The position numbers were made by a program, and so were the translations under genes. 64,000 nucleotides of DNA, from contig NZ_VMBP01000003.1 in assembly GCF_007559435.1 (NCBI RefSeq), forward strand, positions 1 to 64,000. The letters are read 5' to 3'. This stretch comes from Ancylobacter moscoviensis. GTDB taxonomy: Bacteria > Pseudomonadota > Alphaproteobacteria > Rhizobiales > Xanthobacteraceae. Each line of letters begins with the position of its first letter. The first letter of the stretch is position 1. Of the stretch, positions 1-8,484 are shown piece by piece. The notes below the pieces were generated by a model. That model made no database searches, was not told the DNA's origin, and worked only from the letters and a program-made list of their open reading frames with translations.

Positions 1-329
<329 letters not shown>

Positions 330-491
330 AACTCGTTTCCTTCAGCGACATCCCGAGGTCGCGAAAAATCGGGCGTGGGATAGGCGGTTTCGGCTGTTTC
401 CGCAAGTGCCGCGTTGACGGGCGGCGCGGACGGCCGTGCCGGCCTGCCGCAGTACCTGCGCCGTCGCCTATATAGGGTTCGGGAGCGGAAG

Positions 492-565
492 TGGAGCGGG
501 TGAAGGGAATCGAACCCTCGTCATCAGCTTGGAAGGCTGTTGCTCTACCATTGAGCTACACCCGC
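492..565 (-). tRNA. tRNA-Gly (anticodon TCC)
   Basis: On the minus strand a 74-base cloverleaf starts GCGGGTG and ends CACCCGC, then discriminator T and an encoded CCA. The anticodon loop CTTCCAA gives anticodon TCC, which reads GGA/GGG. The TpsiC arm GGTTCGATTCC is canonical. It lies 30 bases downstream of tRNA-Tyr and upstream of tuf on the same strand, so it is probably cut from a common transcript. Confidence 0.96.
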
Positions 566-595
566 GAGGCAAAGGTAATATAGCGGGAGGCGACG

Positions 596-680
596 TGGTG
601 GGGGAGGTAGGACTCGAACCTACGAAGGCATAGCCAGCGGATTTACAGTCCGCCCCCTTTGCCGCTCGGGACACTCCCCC
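596..680 (-). tRNA. tRNA-Tyr (anticodon GTA)
   Basis: The minus strand gives an 85-base tRNA beginning GGGGGAGT and ending with a matching acceptor, discriminator A and CCA. The anticodon stem-loop GCGGACTGTAAATCCGC gives GTA. A long variable arm is present, as expected for bacterial tRNA-Tyr. It is the first gene after the promoter at 774-802 and is followed by tRNA-Gly and tuf. Confidence 0.96.
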
Positions 681-773
681 TCGCACGCCGGCCGCTTCCG
701 GCACGTCGGAACGTACCGTCTTCGACCCCACGGGGAGCTACCGGCGCAAAGCGCGGTTCCCCGTGCGGCCGGC

Positions 774-802
774 TTTATGGTGGGGTGCCCCTGCCCTGTC
801 AA
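774..802 (-). promoter_or_regulatory. Housekeeping (RpoD-type) promoter for the tRNA-Tyr/tRNA-Gly/tuf unit
   Basis: Read on the minus strand there is a perfect -35 box TTGACA (797-802), a 17-base spacer, then CATAAA (774-779) as the -10 box. Transcription would start about 85 bases upstream of mature tRNA-Tyr. The box quality and spacing fit stable-RNA promoters of alphaproteobacteria. The start site itself is inferred. Confidence 0.6.
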
Positions 803-894
803 CCCCGCTCGCGGCACCGTCCCCGGCCGTATGCGCATCGGGCGTGGCGAAGCGCAAATTGCCAAGCCGCACGCGCCGTGACAGAACGCGCGCC

Positions 895-1716
895 ATGAAC
901 GATCGCCCCAACCGCCCCGCCGGCCGGCCCTCGCGCCCTGCCGGTCGTCCCCGCCAGCCTCGCCCGCGCCCCGCCGGGCGTCCCTTCGGCGCGTGGCCGG
1001 ACGATGTGGCGATCCTCTATGGCTGGCACAGCGTCAGCGAGGCCCTGCGCAACCCGCGGCGCAAGATTCGCCGGCTGCTCGCCACCGAGAACGCCGCCAA
1101 GCGGCTGGAAGACGAATCGATTCCGCTCAAGGTGAAGCCGGAGATCGTGCGCCCGGGCGAGATCGACCGCCTGCTCGATCCCGACGCCGTGCATCAGGGC
1201 CTGCTCGCCGAATGCGATCCCCTGCCCGCCCTGAGCCTTGCAAAGGCGGCGGAGAGCGACCTCCTGCTGGTGCTCGACCAGATCACCGACCCGCACAATG
1301 TCGGCGCCATCGTGCGCTCGGCCGCCGCCATGAAGGTCGGCGCCATCGTCACCACCGCGCGCCACAGCCCGGCCGCCACCGGCGTGCTGGCCAAGAGCGC
1401 GAGCGGCGGGCTCGAACACGTGCCGCTCTGCTTCGTCGGCAACCTCGCCCGCGCGCTGGAAGAATTGAAGGAGCGCGGCGTGCAGGTCGTCGGCCTCGAC
1501 AGCGAAGGCCCGGCCGATCTCGCCGATACCACGCTTCGCGCGCCCATGGCGCTCGTCCTCGGCGCCGAAGGCAAGGGCCTGCGCCAGCTCACCCGCCAGA
1601 CCTGTGACGCGCTCGCGCGCATCGACCTGCCCGGCGCCATCGTGAGCCTCAACGTGTCGAACGCCGCCGCGCTGGCGCTCTACATCGCCCGCCGCGCCAT
1701 CGCCCAGGCCGGCTAG
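895..1716 (+). CDS. rlmB: 23S rRNA (guanosine-2'-O-)-methyltransferase, RlmB/TrmH (SPOUT) family
   Basis: This cytoplasmic enzyme 2'-O-methylates a guanosine (G2251 in E. coli numbering) in the peptidyl-transferase P loop of 23S rRNA. The 273-residue product has an Arg/Pro-rich N-terminal extension (about 1-38), a substrate-binding domain starting near YGWHSVSEAL, and a SPOUT catalytic domain. Family motifs are visible: LDQITDPHNVGAIVRSA, VLGAEGKGLR and the C-terminal knot segment LNVSNAAALALY. The internal ATG at 895 is chosen because homologous sequence begins there; a longer frame upstream lies in the tRNA promoter region. The gene is divergent from the tRNA/tuf unit. Paralogues such as TrmH are less likely given this neighbourhood. 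Confidence 0.9.
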   Translation: MNDRPNRPAGRPSRPAGRPRQPRPRPAGRPFGAWPDDVAILYGWHSVSEALRNPRRKIRRLLATENAAKRLEDESIPLKVKPEIVRPGEIDRLLDPDAVHQGLLAECDPLPALSLAKAAESDLLLVLDQITDPHNVGAIVRSAAAMKVGAIVTTARHSPAATGVLAKSASGGLEHVPLCFVGNLARALEELKERGVQVVGLDSEGPADLADTTLRAPMALVLGAEGKGLRQLTRQTCDALARIDLPGAIVSLNVSNAAALALYIARRAIAQAG

Positions 1717-2084
1717 CTCGAGCCGCCCCTGCCGATCCGGGCTCTATACTTCGCATTCACAGCATTTCCTCCCGCAACGCAGCACAACGGGAGGTTACGA
1801 CCAATTGCCAATCGTCAAATCCGGCCGCTTTCGTCAAGCTTTCCGATAAGGCAGTGCAGGAATCGTAGAATTCCGCGCGCCGCAACACCGGGGAATGGTG
1901 CCGCTCCAGTCTTTTGCGGCCCCTCCGGGAGGAAACAGCCCGAGCGGAAGGTGTTCCCGTAGGAACTCCCAAACTCGATCATGACAGCCGACGTCGCTCC
2001 TCAGCGGGCGCGTCCCTTTTGCACGCATGCCGGACGCCGCGCGTCTGGCCATCGGCGCGACTTACTTTGGGGAAGGGAACGACA
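1717..2084. other. Intergenic leader upstream of the MHS transporter
   Basis: This 368-base gap is a little less GC-rich than its flanks and holds no convincing gene. It contains a small inverted repeat CCTCCCG/CGGGAGG at 1768-1794, and a strong GGGGAAGGG ribosome site just before the ATG at 2085. No clear -35/-10 pair or known riboswitch was recognised. The length suggests a regulated 5' leader, but that is inference. Confidence 0.35.
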
Positions 2085-3758
2085 ATGAGTGTAACCACGG
2101 CAGCGCCCGCCAGAAAGGCGGCGCCGATGACCCGGGAAGAGAGGAAGGTGATCATCGCCTCCTCCGCCGGTACCGTCTTCGAATGGTACGACTTCTATCT
2201 CGCGGGCTCGCTGGCGGCCAACATCGCCGCCACCTTCGTGCCCGGTACCAACGACACGGCGAAGTTCATCTTCGTGCTGTTCGGCTTCGCCGCCGGCTTC
2301 GCGGTGCGCCCCTTCGGCGCCCTGGTGTTCGGCCGCCTCGGTGACCTCATCGGCCGCAAGTACACCTTCCTCATCACCATGACGCTCATGGGCATCGCCA
2401 CCTTCCTGGTCGGCCTTTTGCCCAGCTATGAGACCATCGGCTATGCGGCCCCGGTGATCTTCATCGTCTGCCGCCTCGTGCAGGGCCTGGCCCTCGGCGG
2501 CGAATATGGCGGTGCGGCGACCTATGTCGCCGAGCACGCCCCCCATGGCCGCCGCGGCTTCTACACCTCGTGGATCCAGACGACTGCCACGATCGGCCTG
2601 TTCCTGTCGCTGCTGGTGATCCTGTCGCTGCGCCTTTCCATGACCCCGGAAGACTTCAACGCCTGGGGCTGGCGCATTCCGTTCCTGCTGTCGATCATCC
2701 TGCTCGCCTTCTCGGTCTGGATCCGCCTCTCGCTCAACGAGTCGCCGGCCTTCCAGAAGATGAAGGAAGAGGGGCGCCGCTCGAAGGCGCCGCTCACCGA
2801 GGCCTTCGGCCGCTGGGAGAACGCCAAGATCGCGATCATCGCCCTGCTCGGCGGCACCGCCGGCCAGGCCGTGGTGTGGTACTGCGGCCAGTTCTACGCG
2901 CTGTTCTTCCTGACACAGACGCTGAAGGTCGACGGCACAACCGCGAACCTGCTCATCGCCTTCAGCCTGCTGATCGGCACGCCGTTCTTCGTGTTCTTCG
3001 GCTGGCTGTCGGACAAGATCGGCCGCAAGCCTATCCTGCTCGCCGGCTGCCTCATCGCGGCGATGACCTACTTCCCGCTGTTCGAGAACATCGCCCGCAT
3101 CGCCAATCCGAAGCTCATCGAGGCCACGGAAACGGTGAAGATCGACATCACCGCCGATCCCGCCACCTGCGGCACGCTGTTCGATCCGGTGGGCGTGCGC
3201 GTCTTCACCCGGCCGTGCGACGTCCTGCGCCGCACGCTGGCGACCAACTCGATGCACTACGAGCTGAAGCCCGGCGCGGAGGGTACGCCCCTCGTCGCCA
3301 CGGTGAACGGCACCGAGGTGGTGATCCCCGACACCGACAAGACGGGCGCCAGCGTCATCGCGGCGGCGCAGGGAGCGGGCTACCCGAAGGCGGGTGACGC
3401 CAGCATCCTCAAGCAGCCCTCCGTCAGCGGCGTGCTGACCGATCCCCGCGCGCTCTCGGTCATCGGCCTGCTGTTCGTCCTCGTCCTCTACGTGACGATG
3501 GTGTATGGCCCGATCGCCGCGCTGCTGGTCGAGCTTTTCCCGACCCGCATCCGCTACACCGGCATGTCGCTGCCCTACCACATCGGCAACGGCTGGTTCG
3601 GCGGCTTCCTGCCGCCCACCGCCTTCGCCATCGTGGCGGCCACGGGCAACATCTTCTCCGGCCTCTGGTACCCGATCATCATCGCCCTCATGACGGTGGT
3701 CATCGGCCTGATCTTCCTGCCGGAGACCAAGAACCGCGACATCGACAACTGGCACTGA
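2085..3758 (+). CDS. MFS transporter, metabolite:H+ symporter (MHS, ProP/ShiA-like) family
   Basis: This is an inner-membrane secondary transporter of 557 residues. The first half has the MHS pattern: a short cytoplasmic N-terminus, GTVFEWYDFY near residue 30, the loop motif GRLGDLIGRK between helices 2 and 3, and GLALGGEYGGA in helix 4. A second loop motif GWLSDKIGRK follows. Between two late helices (about residues 335-450) there is an insert of roughly 110 mostly hydrophilic residues with two Cys (ATCGTL, RPCDVL), which common 430-450 residue members lack. The ATG at 2085 has a GGGGAAGGG site. Substrates in this family include proline/betaine, shikimate and organic acids; the substrate here cannot be named. 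A strong terminator follows. Confidence 0.85.
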   Translation: MSVTTAAPARKAAPMTREERKVIIASSAGTVFEWYDFYLAGSLAANIAATFVPGTNDTAKFIFVLFGFAAGFAVRPFGALVFGRLGDLIGRKYTFLITMTLMGIATFLVGLLPSYETIGYAAPVIFIVCRLVQGLALGGEYGGAATYVAEHAPHGRRGFYTSWIQTTATIGLFLSLLVILSLRLSMTPEDFNAWGWRIPFLLSIILLAFSVWIRLSLNESPAFQKMKEEGRRSKAPLTEAFGRWENAKIAIIALLGGTAGQAVVWYCGQFYALFFLTQTLKVDGTTANLLIAFSLLIGTPFFVFFGWLSDKIGRKPILLAGCLIAAMTYFPLFENIARIANPKLIEATETVKIDITADPATCGTLFDPVGVRVFTRPCDVLRRTLATNSMHYELKPGAEGTPLVATVNGTEVVIPDTDKTGASVIAAAQGAGYPKAGDASILKQPSVSGVLTDPRALSVIGLLFVLVLYVTMVYGPIAALLVELFPTRIRYTGMSLPYHIGNGWFGGFLPPTAFAIVAATGNIFSGLWYPIIIALMTVVIGLIFLPETKNRDIDNWH

Positions 3759-3801
3759 GCCGGTTCCGGCTCCGCCCTCCCGGCGGAGCCGCCCAAAAAA
3801 C

Positions 3802-3831
3802 AAAGGCCCCGTCGCAGGACGGGGCCTTTTT
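3802..3831. terminator. Bidirectional intrinsic terminator
   Basis: The hairpin AAAGGCCCCGTC-GCAG-GACGGGGCCTTTTT has T tracts on both strands. It separates the MHS transporter (plus, stop at 3758) from the RidA gene (minus, stop at 3890) and can serve both. Confidence 0.9.
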
Positions 3832-3889
3832 CATGTCCGGCGCCATGTCTGGCGCTCAGTGCGACCGGCCGTCGGTTTGGCGCAATCGC

Positions 3890-4231
3890 TCAGATCGCCG
3901 CAGTGACGACGATCTCGACCTTGTATTCCGGGGTCGCCAGCGCCGCCTCGACCGTGGCGCGCGCCGGCGTGTTGCCGGGCGAGACCCACGTGTCCCACAC
4001 CGCGTTCATCTCGCCGAAGGTGCTCATGTCCGACAGATAGATCGTGGTCGCGAGGATCTTCGTCTTGTCGGTGCCAGCCTGCGCCAGCAGCGCGTCGATG
4101 TCGGCGAGCACCGCCTGCGTCTGCGCCGCCACGCTCTCGCCCTTGGCGACCTGGCCGGCGAGATAGACGACCGAGCCGTGGACCACGGCCTGGCTCATGC
4201 GCGGGCCGACCTCAATTCTCTTGATGCTCAT
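3890..4231 (-). CDS. RidA/YjgF/YER057c family enamine/imine deaminase
   Basis: This small cytoplasmic protein (113 residues from the ATG) belongs to the RidA superfamily. Members form trimers and often hydrolyse reactive enamines/imines made by PLP enzymes. The sequence shows MSQAVVHGSVVYLAGQVA near the N-terminus, the central QTQAVLADIDALLAQAG, and a TTIYLSDMSTFGEMN segment. The canonical RidA Arg of the signature region appears in the TPARATVEAAL stretch. The first ATG is at 4231; a GTG three codons upstream (4240) is an alternative. Neither has a strong ribosome site. The subfamily is not resolved. Confidence 0.85.
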   Translation of the reverse strand: MSIKRIEVGPRMSQAVVHGSVVYLAGQVAKGESVAAQTQAVLADIDALLAQAGTDKTKILATTIYLSDMSTFGEMNAVWDTWVSPGNTPARATVEAALATPEYKVEIVVTAAI

Positions 4232-4271
4232 TGCTGACACTCTGGATTCGTCGGTGGAATGACGGCCGAAA

Positions 4272-4310
4272 AGAAAAGGCCGGCCGGCGCCCTTGAGGCG
4301 CCGGCCGGCC
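4272..4310 (-). terminator. Intrinsic terminator downstream of the OmpA-family gene
   Basis: The 14-bp GC-only stem GGCCGGCCGGCGCC/GGCGCCGGCCGGCC lies at 4278-4310. Read on the minus strand it is followed by TTTTCTTTT, so it ends transcription of the gene at 4343-4969. Confidence 0.85.
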
Positions 4311-4342
4311 TAGCTATCACAGGAGCGGCGCGGGTGTCGCGC

Positions 4343-4969
4343 TCACGGTGCGTTGGTCGGCACCGGCTTGGGCATCGCGCCCACCGTGCCGATGGTGAAG
4401 ATCTGCACGCGCCGGTTGATCGGATCCTGCGGCTTGGAGGGCACCTGCAGCGCCTCCTGGCCGAGCCCCACGGCCTCCAGCCGATCCGGCGAGACGTCGA
4501 ACACCGTCACCAGCGCCCGGACGATGGCGTCGGCGCGCTGCTGGCTGAGCTTGAGGTTGACGGCGCGGGTGCCGGTCGTGTCGGTGTTGCCGACCACGAT
4601 GAAGCGGTAGTTCAGCAGGATCGGGTGATGCATCGCATCGGCGATAGCGCCGAGCGTGCCGTAGGATTCCGGCCGGATGATCGCGGAACCGAGCGCGAAC
4701 TGGATTTGCACGGTGATCTGCGCGAGCTTGTCGAGACGCTTGGCGATCTCGGACTTGTCGAGCGTCAGCGGCAGGTTCTTGTCCACGGCGTTCTGCGCCA
4801 TCTGGCGCAGGACCTGCGCGGTCAGCGACGGGTCGTCATTCACGACGGCCGACAGGCCTTGCATGATCTGGCGGTCGCTGGTGGCGGTCTGCGCCTGGGC
4901 GACCGCGAGCGGCGCCGAGAGCGCGGCGACGAGGGCGAGCCCTCCGACGAAACGGGTCATACGGGTCAT
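4343..4969 (-). CDS. OmpA-family protein, periplasmic peptidoglycan-binding type
   Basis: The 208-residue product has a cleavable signal peptide (about 1-27, ending AVAQAQ). A helical region of about 60 residues follows, then a C-terminal OmpA-like domain from about residue 85. That domain keeps the family pattern: FALGSAIIRPES, VVGNTDTTG in place of the usual GHTD, and LSQQRADAIVRALV. OmpA-like domains bind peptidoglycan and anchor envelope proteins. No beta-barrel or lipobox is present, so it is probably a soluble periplasmic protein. It shares strand and a 34-base gap with the Cys-rich gene upstream, so the two may be co-transcribed. A strong terminator follows. Confidence 0.85.
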   Translation of the reverse strand: MTRMTRFVGGLALVAALSAPLAVAQAQTATSDRQIMQGLSAVVNDDPSLTAQVLRQMAQNAVDKNLPLTLDKSEIAKRLDKLAQITVQIQFALGSAIIRPESYGTLGAIADAMHHPILLNYRFIVVGNTDTTGTRAVNLKLSQQRADAIVRALVTVFDVSPDRLEAVGLGQEALQVPSKPQDPINRRVQIFTIGTVGAMPKPVPTNAP

Positions 4970-5003
4970 GATCTGTCTCTTTCCCTGAGCGTTGCGTCGC
5001 GGC

Positions 5004-5423
5004 TCACTGCCAGCCGGCGTCGAGCAGCACCTGCTTGCAGGTCGGCGCCACCACCTTGGAGGCCGTCAGCAGGCAGTCGAGGAGGCGCGCGTCGCCCGGC
5101 TGCACGCCGGCGCAGAATTCGCGGATGCTGGGCTCGCAGATCCGGAAAGCATCGCGCTGGGCGGCCACGCGCTTGGCGATGGAGGCCAGAGCGTTCTGGT
5201 AGTCCGCACCGCACTGGTCCGGCACCTGGTTGCCTCGCTTCTGCAGGCACTGATAGAGATCGCCGCTGCCCAGATTGTCCTTGGCGCAGAAGCGCTCGAT
5301 CGAGGGGCCGCAGCTCTTGGCGATCAGCGCGCCAGCCTCGGCGTAGCTCATGGTCTGGGCCGACGCAGCGCCGGTCATGACCGACAGCAGCAGCGCCGCC
5401 GATGCGAATGCAAATCGGAACAT
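5004..5423 (-). CDS. Secreted cysteine-rich repeat protein (PF00839-like), function unknown
   Basis: The product has 139 residues with a signal peptide (MFRFAFAS to ASAQ). Two internal units share the spacing C-x6-C, then C about 12 and C about 11 residues later (CGPSIERFC and CEPSIREFC head the two units). This is the layout of the cysteine-rich repeat best known from the eukaryotic Golgi/FGF-binding protein and found in many secreted rhizobial proteins. All eight Cys could pair as disulfides in the periplasm. The ATG at 5423 is chosen because GGAGGCGGAGAG lies directly before it; the ATG five codons upstream lacks such a site. No experimental role is known to me. Confidence 0.75.
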   Translation of the reverse strand: MFRFAFASAALLLSVMTGAASAQTMSYAEAGALIAKSCGPSIERFCAKDNLGSGDLYQCLQKRGNQVPDQCGADYQNALASIAKRVAAQRDAFRICEPSIREFCAGVQPGDARLLDCLLTASKVVAPTCKQVLLDAGWQ

Positions 5424-5737
5424 TCTCTCCGCCTCCATTGCAGGTGCACCGTCGACGACGCCGACGGCCCGGAAGGCGCACCACCATGGGGCACCTCCCC
5501 TGCGCTTCCTCTCGCAGAACCAAGTGCCTGACGCAACGTTGACTTGCCGCGACGCAGAGATATCCGCGTCATCCTGTGGTCATCCACGGCAGCACGCCCG
5601 TCATGGACGAGGACGCGCTTTAAGCGCCCTGTCATGTTCGAGGCGGTCATCGCTGTTTCCAGATTGTGTGATGGCTTCGCCTTACGGGCACTAGCCATGG
5701 CCGGACGGTCCACCCGGACAAGCCAGTCCCCGGAACA
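5424..5737. other. Intergenic region
   Basis: This stretch of about 310 bases must hold the promoter of the minus-strand Cys-rich and OmpA genes. No convincing gene, repeat or riboswitch was seen. It is also the left flank of the foreign patch that starts with the methyltransferase. Confidence 0.3.
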
Positions 5738-5761
5738 AAAAAGCCGCCCGGCGGGGCGGCT
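5738..5761 (-). terminator. Intrinsic terminator of the methyltransferase gene
   Basis: On the minus strand GCCGCCC-CGCC-GGGCGGC is followed by TTTTTTG. It lies about 30 bases beyond the methyltransferase stop. Confidence 0.88.
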
Positions 5762-5789
5762 TAAGGTCGTCAGACGTGGTCGGTAGAAG

Positions 5790-6785
5790 TTATTTCTTGG
5801 TCGCGATCAGGGTGTTGCCGGCTGCGAGCTCTTCGATGGCGCTAGCAGGAAGCGCGCCGAGGATGCGTTTCCAGAAAACATCTTGTGGCATCGTCTGCAC
5901 GAGCTCGCCCAACGTGATCCCCGAAATATCAGCGCGCACGTCATCGGGGAGCTGCGCCATCATGCTCTTGAAGAACCAGAGGGCCGCATAATCGGGACCC
6001 TGGCTGTCTTCTGTCTGCACGCGCACGAGGTCGAATCCTTCGCTGAAGGCCCGTATCAGCCCCTCTCGCGTGGCATTGAAATAGTGCGATGGGTAACCGT
6101 GCACGGGGGCGAGGAACGGCCAATCAATGTAGCACCGGCCGCTCGGCTTCAGCATGCGATGGATTTCCTGCGCCACCTTCCATGGGTTCTTAGTGTGCTC
6201 CAGAACAGAAAAGCAGCCGATTCCGTCAAAGGTGTTGTCCGGAAATGGATACTCGCACTCTGTTCCGACAACCACGTCCGCCGTCATCGACGGATAAACC
6301 TCGACGTAGATGCAGTTTTCGTAGATCACCTTCCGCAGGCCGCACCCCAGATCCATAAACAAACCGCTGGGGTTCTCCTCAATATCTCGCTCGAACGGAC
6401 CGTAGCTGTCGTTGGCGCTCTCACCAGCAGCATAGTCATCTCGGCTATAGTGTTGATTCGATACCGATACTGGGAATGAACCCTCTCGATCAATGAAACG
6501 ATGAGAGTCGTTCGTCAGCCCCAGAGCATCACGATAGCGCTCAAATCTGGCGCGCCGCTTGTCACCCTCTAGAAGCCGGACGAAGGCTTCGGTGAATTGG
6601 AATCGGGCTTCGTTCACACCATGCTGCCGGAAGTGTTCTTCTGCGCTCCCACCGCGTTCCACATGTGTGCGGATATCCGAATTAAATAGCGTGTATCCAG
6701 GCTCATAGAAATCTTCTGCTGTGCTCTTTTGAACCACATGAAGCCGCGAGCTCGACGCAACCATAATGCCGCCACCAAATACCAT
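5790..6785 (-). CDS. Class I SAM-dependent methyltransferase, atypical low-GC cargo gene
   Basis: The product has 331 residues. The central domain carries the SAM-binding motif MDLGCG (about 144-149), an acidic segment, then FPDNTFDGIGCFSVLEH and an EIHRMLKPSG segment, as in Methyltransf_11 enzymes. Residues 30-62 read like the YxxxNxDI...HFxxHGxxEAR motif that recurs in surface-polysaccharide proteins, so a glycan substrate is plausible but inferred. Four 60-base lines I counted average about 50% GC, well below the neighbours. The 5' end abuts an integrase remnant on the other strand. Starts at 6785 and 6764 are both possible; the latter has a weak GGTGG site. The open frame further upstream to 7160 overlaps the remnant and is not part of the gene. 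Confidence 0.8.
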   Translation of the reverse strand: MVFGGGIMVASSSRLHVVQKSTAEDFYEPGYTLFNSDIRTHVERGGSAEEHFRQHGVNEARFQFTEAFVRLLEGDKRRARFERYRDALGLTNDSHRFIDREGSFPVSVSNQHYSRDDYAAGESANDSYGPFERDIEENPSGLFMDLGCGLRKVIYENCIYVEVYPSMTADVVVGTECEYPFPDNTFDGIGCFSVLEHTKNPWKVAQEIHRMLKPSGRCYIDWPFLAPVHGYPSHYFNATREGLIRAFSEGFDLVRVQTEDSQGPDYAALWFFKSMMAQLPDDVRADISGITLGELVQTMPQDVFWKRILGALPASAIEELAAGNTLIATKK

Positions 6786-6812
6786 CGAAGTCGATGCGAC
6801 TTCAACTTTTAG

Positions 6813-7094
6813 GTGTGGCACAAGCAACAAGGTACCGTCAACGAGGCACTGCAGGCCAGCGCCCCGCGCGCCCTCGTCTTCTCTCGCGCACGCCGGACGG
6901 TACAGAAGGAAGGTAGCTCCTTCTGGGGGCTCCTCTTCCACGACATGCGACACTTGTTCGCCGTGGAGTACCTTCAGAACGATAGCGATCCGCCCCTGAA
7001 AGAGCACCTTCGGCACTCGTCCGTTAAGATGGCCGAGCTGTATCTGGAGTTCCGCCCCGCCAAGGAAGCGGAAGCCGCAAAGCGGGGGCCTTGA
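6813..7094 (+). pseudogene. 3' remnant of a tyrosine recombinase (phage-type integrase)
   Basis: Only the end of an integrase is left. It includes FHDMRHLFAVEYLQ, the HxxR box of tyrosine recombinases, and LRHSSVKMAELYLEF, which matches the LGHSS...YL block containing the catalytic His and Tyr. The arm-binding and core-binding domains and the first catalytic Arg are missing, and the frame upstream shows no matching sequence. About 94 codons remain, against 300-400 for an intact enzyme. It stops 136 bases before tRNA-Thr and is back to back with the low-GC methyltransferase. The gene is therefore a scar of a former integrative element. Confidence 0.75.
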
Positions 7095-7230
7095 CCGTGG
7101 CCGGGCCATCGGCGAAGAGAGCAAGAAGGTGGCTTCGGCACGATAGACACAAGACGGCACGCGACAATCGGTTTGCGGCGTGACGAGACGTTGTTAAGTG
7201 CCTGCTTTACCTTGAGAATGCAATGTTGTC

Positions 7231-7305
<75 letters not shown>

Positions 7306-7502
7306 TTCCCCCTCGCCTCGCGCGGCGGAACGACAGCGAGTCACCCCCGCTCGACCTGCCGTTGCCGACTTCGACTATCCATTACTGAATAGTTAACGTC
7401 ACCACCCCGGTTTCGACATTATTTATTTTGCACAAACCGCTCAGATTCCTACGAATCAGCTATGTTGATTCAAATTTCTCAGGATCTGGTGGGGATCTTG
7501 TC

Positions 7503-8405
7503 ATGCATCCAAAATGGCGTGCGCCCGCGTGCTATGTCGGCGTTGCTCTGCTTTGCGCCGTCTACCTCATTGTCGTGCCGGGTGTGAACCTCGTGGACGT
7601 CGCCGCCGGCGCCGGCATCGGGGCCGCCGTGATGTGGGCGATCAACGAGTGGGAAACCGGAAAGTGGAACGTGACGCTGTCCGTCCAGCCGGCCTTCGCG
7701 GCCGCTGCCGGGCAGCCTGTTCCCCAGTATGCCGGCATGGCCTTCCAGGGTGTTCCCACCCAGATGGTCCCGGTCATGCAGCCCGCCGGACAGGCCGTGC
7801 CCATGCAGCCCGTGCCGATGCAGTACGCTCCCGCGCAGACAATGCCGCAGCAGGCCGCGCCGATGCAGCAGGCCGCAGCCGAAGTGCCGGTTCCCCCGGT
7901 CGCGGAAGTCACCGCCCTCCCCACGCTGGCCGAACCTGAGCCCCGCCATCGCGTGGATGCCGGTGCGCCCACGCCCTCCAAGATGGAGAAGTGGGAAATC
8001 GACGAGAAGGAGCCGAGCTGGGATCCGACCGCGCTTGCCGAGACCTGGGCGAAGCTGCGCGCCGAGCTGTCGATCAATCGCCCGTCGCGTCCGGCGGTCT
8101 CGCCCGACCTGCCGCGCAACGCCCAGTTCGCCCGCACGCCCGATCCGAAGACCCAGCGTCCGGCCGGCCCCACCTTCCTGCGCCAGCCCGCCCAGAAGGC
8201 CGCCCCGGCCAAGCCTCAGACGGCGACCGGCACCAGCAAGCCCGGCAATTACACGCTCGGCAGCTATAGCCAGAATGGCGGCTCGCTGCTGGCGACCTAC
8301 GGAACCGCCGGCAACGGCACGGCACCGCGCAAGACGGCCGGAGCCACCGAGCCGGCGCGCCAGCCGAATTCCTTCCTGCGCACCGGCGCCCTGCGCCCGC
8401 GCTGA
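7503..8405 (+). CDS. Membrane-anchored Pro/Met/Gln/Ala-rich protein of unknown function
   Basis: This gene is not recognised. The 300-residue product has two hydrophobic segments near the N-terminus (about 10-28 and 33-50). A low-complexity region follows (about 65-140) with repeated PMQ/PVQ/QPA units and many Met. The rest is charged and disordered-looking, with little predicted structure. It may be an inner-membrane protein with a long soluble tail. The ATG at 7503 is preceded by GGTGGGG; a longer frame from 7428 lies in AT-rich promoter-like DNA and is rejected. It stands alone before a bidirectional terminator. Confidence 0.65.
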   Translation: MHPKWRAPACYVGVALLCAVYLIVVPGVNLVDVAAGAGIGAAVMWAINEWETGKWNVTLSVQPAFAAAAGQPVPQYAGMAFQGVPTQMVPVMQPAGQAVPMQPVPMQYAPAQTMPQQAAPMQQAAAEVPVPPVAEVTALPTLAEPEPRHRVDAGAPTPSKMEKWEIDEKEPSWDPTALAETWAKLRAELSINRPSRPAVSPDLPRNAQFARTPDPKTQRPAGPTFLRQPAQKAAPAKPQTATGTSKPGNYTLGSYSQNGGSLLATYGTAGNGTAPRKTAGATEPARQPNSFLRTGALRPR

Positions 8406-8423
8406 GCCTCCCTTCCACGACGA

Positions 8424-8463
8424 GAAAAGGCCCGGACGGCACTCCCGTCCGGGCCTTTTTCTT
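8424..8463. terminator. Bidirectional intrinsic terminator
   Basis: The hairpin AAAAGGCCCGGACGG-CACTC-CCGTCCGGGCCTTTTT has T tracts on both strands. It lies between the convergent genes ending at 8405 (plus) and 8485 (minus). Confidence 0.92.
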
Positions 8464-8484
8464 TGCGCCGCTGCCGGCGATGCC

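Noticed and set aside
1757-1972. Small minus-strand frame in the leader of the MHS transporter
   Set aside because: No ribosome site, no recognisable sequence; probably chance.
6786-7160. N-terminal extension of the methyltransferase to 456 residues
   Set aside because: This part is antisense to the integrase remnant and carries no methyltransferase features.
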